Positions 59,901 to 64,000 of a DNA stretch of 64,000 nt are shown one piece after another. The DNA lies in the NCBI RefSeq assembly GCF_032854445.1, contig NC_088303.1, positions 24,003,501-24,067,500 of the forward strand. The letters run 5' to 3'. Within the stretch, counting starts at the first letter, position 1. The number at the start of each line of letters is the position of its first letter. Source of the DNA: Liolophura sinensis. Lineage: Eukaryota > Mollusca > Polyplacophora > Chitonida > Chitonidae. The notes below the pieces were generated by a model. It did no database searches, was not told the DNA's origin, and saw only the letters and a list, made by a program, of their open reading frames with translations. Position numbers and translations under genes: made by a program.

Positions 59901-60035
59901 CACCTTGAACCCCTGGGAATTCATAGTTTGTGAAGAGTCCTCAACCTGAATGCCTCTGTACTGAGAAGAAATATCACTACCCACAATTTCCATGTAACAT
60001 TTCATTGAGTCTCTTTCCAAGTCGCAAGTAGAATC
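49727..60035 (-). CDS. Three-PH-domain, coiled-coil adaptor protein (8 coding exons)
   Basis: Exons (plus coordinates): 57,870-60,035; 53,469-53,644; 52,877-53,030; 52,321-52,474; 51,764-51,966; 51,241-51,363; 50,017-50,685; 49,727-49,786. Each has AG/GT borders and the phases agree throughout, ending at TAA. From the first in-frame ATG (60,003-60,005) this gives 1,224 residues; coding exons further upstream are possible because the frame is open back to a splice acceptor. PH1 is about 72-171 (GWLYHQE to W165), PH2 about 416-517 (MSGFMQHK to W509), PH3 about 757-845 (CGYLERR to W840). Ser-rich linkers follow PH1 and PH2, a basic stretch lies at 656-680, coiled coil at 900-1045 and a basic Ser/Pro-rich tail after that. 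PH domains bind phosphoinositides or proteins, so a membrane- or actin-linked scaffold is inferred. The PH plus coiled-coil plan recalls the AFAP or IPCEF1 families, but I cannot assign an ortholog. Confidence 0.85.
50017..50685 (-). CDS. Exon 7: coiled coil and basic Ser/Pro-rich tail
   Basis: 223 codons, phase 0 to 0, acceptor 'tattcttacag', donor 'gtaatt'. VDTLQRQMEL and EEQVKELTSRLQVIDQDL are helical; beyond about residue 1060 it is low-complexity, rich in Ser, Pro, Arg and Lys, with a basic cluster KGKGWFRRKRNGK. Confidence 0.9.
50711..50971 (-). mobile_element. SINE in intron 6-7 with 9-bp target duplication
   Basis: The copy (50,720-50,962) lies just 35 bp upstream of the exon 7 acceptor, flanked by 'atggccaca' (50,711-50,719 and 50,963-50,971). 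It is on the same strand as the gene. The head lacks about 20 bases around the B box ('tggacttgaa' is deleted). Confidence 0.9.
51241..51363 (-). CDS. Exon 6: coiled-coil segment
   Basis: 41 codons, phase 0 to 0, acceptor ending 'tctacatgacag', donor 'gtgtgt'. It encodes VQEEQLVQEITSLRQRRLST with heptad-spaced hydrophobics. Confidence 0.87.
51764..51966 (-). CDS. Exon 5: acidic linker and first coiled coil
   Basis: Acceptor 'ttttatctttgcag', donor 'gtgagc', phase 1 to 0. An acidic segment (PEDNVDITED) is followed by ARQHLLQQVLKLKHDLEQKQ, a clear heptad pattern. Confidence 0.88.
52321..52474 (-). CDS. Exon 4: PH3 C-terminal helix and linker
   Basis: Acceptor 'cactgtttccgtag', donor 'gtaaga', phase 0 to 1. 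RYFPIFLAADSESAMAEW supplies the last strand and the helix with its invariant Trp. A Pro/Gly-rich linker follows. It is too short to stand out as a simple open frame. Confidence 0.88.
52566..52716 (-). mobile_element. 5'-truncated SINE in intron with 13-bp target duplication
   Basis: Tail and part of the body (52,579-52,703) lie between exact 'tggacaagatgta' repeats. The truncation point falls inside the body at 'ttgctggtagacc', so the head was never inserted. Confidence 0.93.
52877..53030 (-). CDS. Exon 3: PH3 core strands
   Basis: Acceptor 'gatgtgtatttcag', donor 'gtaact', phase 2 to 0. It encodes YWYCLKSGWLYCYL through ELHHK, the central beta strands of the PH fold. The join restores K-Y-W across the intron. 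Confidence 0.9.
53469..53644 (-). CDS. Exon 2: start of PH3
   Basis: Acceptor 'ctctgtttccag', donor 'gtaagt', phase 0 to 2. It encodes an acidic piece (KKSCKEESVERGEE), a basic piece (PRRHKPVTVKH) and the first strand of PH3 (CGYLERRHQDGAWVK). Confidence 0.9.
54453..54545 (-). CDS. Candidate alternative first exon
   Basis: On the minus strand an ATG opens a protein-like segment, MLSCRLEQIKDLPQTVYLHD, continuing LVIEKFTNVLE to a possible donor 'gtgtgt'. That end is in phase 0, so splicing to exon 2 would keep the frame and give a shorter protein with PH3 and the coiled coil only. It cannot be an internal exon after exon 1, because its upstream phase does not fit. The donor is weak, and there is no proof of transcription. 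Confidence 0.25.
56925..56975. repeat. (AT)n microsatellite
   Basis: About 22 alternating at units without interruption. Confidence 0.95.
57870..60035 (-). CDS. Exon 1 of the visible gene: PH1, Ser-rich linker, PH2
   Basis: 722 codons in one exon, preceded by the acceptor 'cttctattttcag' and followed by the donor 'gtgagt'; it starts and ends in phase 0. It is unusually long for an internal exon. The linker (180-410) has repeated Ser-Pro and Arg-x-x-Ser-type sites (RRPLSQS, RRASGFK) that look like kinase targets; this is inference from the motifs alone. Confidence 0.9.
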
Positions 60036-61697
60036 CTGAAAATAGAAGAAATAACAGGTGAATTTAAGTTGATACGTTATTTCAATTGAAACATCTTTTC
60101 TTATTGAAACATACAACATGCCAATCCTTTCTGTCACAAACAAAAAGTCTTGTGATGCTGTCCGGTAAAGAATCTAGGGTTATATCGTTATGGTGAAAAT
60201 GGCACATGTGTATGCAGCGGTACCATTGGATAAGACACCAGCATATCAGGTAAACAGACTAGCATAAACATGTCCCCTGATTTAAAACTGTGTACCTGTC
60301 CATATAAAATCTGGTAAATGTATACTAAAAGCAACAGAGGTTCTGAGTGGATGTGCCAATGGCCAGAGGGCAGTGTTAAACTATTCAATGAAGCTTAATA
60401 CACTAAGTCGGGCAAATATTGGTCAACTAGCTGGCAGGATAACAACTATGGCTATGTCCAGCCTAATCTGGCTTAGAAGTGCAAACAAAATCAGTTTAAT
60501 GCTAACAAACCTATCCTTTAACACACATGGTAGCACCTGATCTGTGCATAACTATACATGTATGTTGCAGGAGTTTTAGACAGTCACAGGTGAACTTATT
60601 TCTTTGTGGCATTTCATTTGAATTAAAATATTTTTATTTGTTATTTTTAATGAATTAGAATTTTTATTACATGTTTCATTCATGAGACTGCTTCAAGTTC
60701 CATAATAGTGTAATGATGAAATTAGGCTGTATACAACAGTTGAAATCTGAGGTTTAAACAGCGACTTCCTGGTGACAATGACAAATCCCTACAGGTATGT
60801 ATACCTTATTTTCCCAGGGGATGGGGGGGAACAGGAGGTCGTGGGTCACTGGTTTTGTCTAGTGACAAAAATATTGACACAGCCATACCTCGATTAGGGC
60901 TAACAATGTTCTGCATAACATGCCTTCAGGAAATCATAGTGGTATGGTCATGAGCCCTCAAGATCTGACAGCCAATGGGGACTAGCTAGTACATGTACAC
61001 GACCTTCTGGTTTAATTAGGTGGTGGAAAATTCACTCTTAAATCTGTTTAACAGGGATAAAAAATATAAGGCTTTTTAAATCAGGACAAATACCACCAGG
61101 GTACATGTACATAAATACGCAGCAGTTGACGATAAACGACTCACTTTGCTGCATTAGTAATTGACACCTACAATGGAATAAATCAGCATCTCATTTACAT
61201 ATATTATTGCCCTGTGTTTACAATGATTTCGGATCATATGATCCTGCCTGTGACAGCTTCACAGTGTAGCGGAGTAACATCACTCTGAAGCCCTAAACAC
61301 TACTCAACTCAAATTCCTCAGCCTTTGAGCAACTTTTAGTGCGATTTATGCATGTTTTTAATTTGATTTTCGCAACAGAACTACATTGGTTGTACTGGCC
61401 ATTTTCAGGCCTTCACAAAAACATTAATTTTATCAGAATTTTGCCCTCACAATTTGCTTGAATATACATCTGGCAAACATGCAAAGGGTTTGAAGTAAAA
61501 GAAAGCTAATATATGAAGTAAGGTTCATCCTACAGACAAATGAAAACTATGCATAAAAATACTTTCATTTATTCTTTAAAAGAGTATTGAAAGGCATTCA
61601 AATATTTGAATACTATGGTGGGCTTTATGAGCCATACTGACGGTATCTAAGAACTCTGACATCACATCACCTTTGTTTCCTGATGTTCACCAGAAGA
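60036..61697. other. Intron or upstream sequence, nothing recognised
   Basis: Upstream of the acceptor at 60,036-60,037 no minus-strand exon with a good donor was found here. Confidence 0.5.
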
Positions 61698-61995
61698 AAG
61701 GGATTTTTGGAGTGAGTGATTGAGTGCTTTGGGTTCAACGTCGTACTCAACAATTTTTCAGTCATATGACTACGAAGGAATCCTTAGAGTGCATGTGATA
61801 TGCCTCCTTGTTGCAGGACGGATTTCCACCGCTCTTTTATCTAGTGCTGCTTCACTGCGACGCCTTATCGGCGGGAAGTAAGCCACCCCTCCTGAGCCAT
61901 TATATGGATACATATCAACCAGTTGTTGCACTGTCCCCTTCATCCTGAACGCCAAGCGAGGAAAGTACAACTTCCTCTTTTAAAGGAATTTTTGG
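61698..61995. mobile_element. 272-bp interspersed repeat with 13-bp target duplication
   Basis: 'agtgagtgattgagtgcttt' begins and 'aagtacaacttcctctttt' ends an element flanked by 'aagggatttttgg' (61,698-61,710) and 'aaggaatttttgg' (61,983-61,995), one mismatch. From memory, sequences like its 'tagtgctgcttcactgcgac' and 'tcaaccagttgttgcactgt' blocks recur in molluscan genomes. It encodes no protein; the 66-codon minus frame inside it is incidental. Orientation is undetermined. Confidence 0.75.
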
Positions 61996-63551
61996 GAACA
62001 CTTTTTCAATAATCTTTTACTCATGGGTAAAAAATGGTTATTCCAAAATTCAGTGCTGTGATTAGAGTTGGGAAAACTTCCTGTGATGTCAGAGTTCCTA
62101 AACTCTGCTAGTATGATCCATAAATCTCACCATAGAATTCAAATGTTTGAACGCACCTTCAACTCTTTTCACAAAAATTTTAAAAAGTCAATGAAAGTAT
62201 ATTTATGCATAGTTTTACGTGGTCTATACAGTGATAACTACTTCAAAGATTAAACGTCTTTTCCTTTAAGAATTACAGTACTACTGAGGTAGTACTATCT
62301 TGCTAAATTTAGTCACTTCAGCTATTATATGAAGCAGCAGAAGAACAAAATAATTATTTGAAGCAAGTAAGAAGAGTTTGAAGATCCAAACATGTTCTTA
62401 CATTATGAACTTGCATATCAGAGATTAAGAGCACTTGTTATCACACTCAAGATGAATGCAACAGTAAATTTAAATATTACCAAGTTTATATCATTGGTTA
62501 CTCTGGATACATATATATTTTCCTTTCATATGAAGTCATATACACATGGATGGTGTCGATGGCACAGGCTCACAAGTGATCCCTTCACAGGCAATTCAGT
62601 CATATCCATCACACACCGTTTCACTGGGTTAGCGGGTTTTGCTAGTCTTCAAAATGTCACATAAAGGTCAAATGAACTATTGCAAGTTTATTAAGTCTTG
62701 TAGTCTCCGGGACTTTCAAATGGGGTACATGTAGCTGTTTATTAAAATAGCAGCCCTATTATCAGATGCACACAGCACAGGTTACTGCCTGACCATGAAA
62801 GAGGTTCAAGCTCTCAATATCAGTTCTTTCAACAACTGACCTTTAGCCTATAGGTCATTCCAGATTTACTGGTATTGCCCTTACATGGTCTGCTTAATGA
62901 GATGGAACCAAAGGTAATAAACTACTTGTACTGAAAAGACTGAGCAACTGACCAATACCGAAATTCTATTTATACAGATGTGATTGCTAAAATGCTGATT
63001 TCACCCCATGCTCTAGTTATTCTGTCATCTGCACTTGCCAGTCTGTAGGAAGTGCACTGGTCTTTGTATCTACCTATCACATCAACATGCCTTTTCCAAC
63101 AAAATTTCACTTTGATTGCATATTGCTCATAAATACCATCCACATGAGTGCAAAGACATAAACAGAATATTAAAAGCTATTTGTATTTGATCTACACATC
63201 CCTATATTGGTTGCAAGAAATAAACCTTATCAATAATAACATGAAGAAAATTATTATTAATTTAAATAACAATATTCTTTTTAAAGTTAATCAACTCTAA
63301 AATAATTAAATATTAGAGGTTTTTAATGGAACTTAAAAAAACAATAAAAAATCCACCCATAACATATCGTATTACTCTGGTTAAATACATTATTATTTTG
63401 CCTTATCATTATTTACATAAATATATTTTGTTATCTATAAAAATATACATCAAAATGTATGTGTATTTGAACACAGAAGGAAAGTGTTGAACCATTTCTG
63501 ATACCTGACTAAAATCCTGACAATATGTAACTGTCTTTTCCCAACACTTAC
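61996..63551. other. Non-coding stretch, nothing recognised
   Basis: Very AT-rich at 63,230-63,470. A 90-codon plus frame (62,392-62,664) has no motif. Confidence 0.5.
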
Positions 63552-63650
63552 CCAGAATCTTCTACCTGTTGGTCTGAATGCTGGTTATGCATATCATTTA
63601 GTAAGAACAGTCCGTACATGTACTCTGGTAAAGTTACCCATCTGTATCAA
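63552..63650 (-). other. Possible upstream exon of the multi-PH gene
   Basis: A strong donor (exon end 'gattctgg', then 'gtaagtg') lies at 63,546-63,551 on the minus strand. The sequence before it reads YGLFLLNDMHNQHSDQQ then VEDSG, open for about 30 codons. Its end phase (2) does not fit exon 1 directly, so it is either a 5' UTR exon or joined through an unseen exon. Its start is unknown. Confidence 0.2.
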
Positions 63651-63670
63651 TCATGCACTAACTTGTTTCT

Positions 63671-63971
63671 AAAATCAAATTCTTTGGGGGGCCTCCGTGG
63701 CTCAGTCGGTTAAAGCGCTAGCGCAGCGTAATGACCCAGGAGTCTCTCACCAATGCGGTCGCTGTGAGTTCAAGTCCAGCTCATGCTGGCTTCCTCTCCG
63801 GCCGTACGTGAGAAGGTCTGTCAGCAACCTGCGGATGGTCGTGGGTTTCCTCCGGGCTCTGCCCGGTTTCCACCCACCATAATGCTGGCCGCCGTCGTAT
63901 AAGTGAAATATTCTTGAGTACGGCGTAAAACACCAATCAAAAAAAAAAAAAAAAAAAAATCAAATTCTTTG
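63671..63971 (+). mobile_element. Full-length SINE with 16-bp target duplication
   Basis: The best preserved copy in the window (63,687-63,955), flanked by exact 'aaaatcaaattctttg'. A box 'tggctcagtcgg' and B box 'gttcaagtccagc' lie in the head; body and tail end 'cggcgtaaaacaccaatc' plus about 20 A. The spacing between boxes is long, as in tRNAs with a large variable arm (Leu or Ser type). The uninterrupted A tail points to recent insertion. Confidence 0.96.
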
Positions 63972-64000
63972 AATCCATAAATCCACTGAAAGTCCATAAT

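Noticed and set aside
61770-61970. 66-codon minus frame
   Set aside because: It lies wholly inside the 272-bp interspersed repeat.

Overview
This is eukaryotic DNA, most likely from a mollusc or another lophotrochozoan. The evidence is long AT-rich non-coding stretches, one spliced gene with GT-AG introns, and many copies of a tRNA-derived SINE. The head of this SINE reads as a tRNA with A and B boxes, and its tail contains 'agtacggcgtaaaacacc'. From memory this repeat type is widespread in molluscan genomes. I see no bacterial operons, CRISPR array or functional tRNA/rRNA gene. The species assignment is inference.

Layout. Positions 1-31.9 kb hold no recognisable intact gene. They contain minisatellites (31-bp units at 1.3-1.8 kb, about thirty 50-bp units at 27.35-28.87 kb, 22/44-bp units at 29.57-30.0 kb), a decayed Tc1-like transposase at 6.64-7.14 kb, several SINE copies, and three unnamed dispersed repeat families that I call A, B and C. 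At 31,957-36,733 lies a complete-length Ty1/copia LTR retrotransposon. It has 225-bp LTRs that look identical by eye, an initiator-Met-type primer binding site and a polypurine tract, but its pol frame is broken twice. From 36.7 to 47.8 kb the DNA is again repeat-rich and non-coding, with more SINE and family B copies.

The one clear host gene is on the minus strand, with coding exons between 60,035 and 49,727. Eight exons join in consistent phase into about 1,224 codons. They encode a scaffold-like protein with three pleckstrin-homology (PH) domains, Ser-rich linkers, coiled-coil segments and a basic C-terminal tail. Its 3' UTR probably runs to about 48.0 kb and its upstream exons were not firmly found. 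A 93-bp open segment inside the large fourth-kilobase intron could be an alternative first exon.

The window is mainly a record of mobile-element activity around one multi-PH adaptor gene. I did not find an obvious new multi-gene system. The least explained items are dispersed families A and B, the copia element with matching LTRs but a broken pol, and a SINE-like element that carries a different tRNA-like head on a similar tail.
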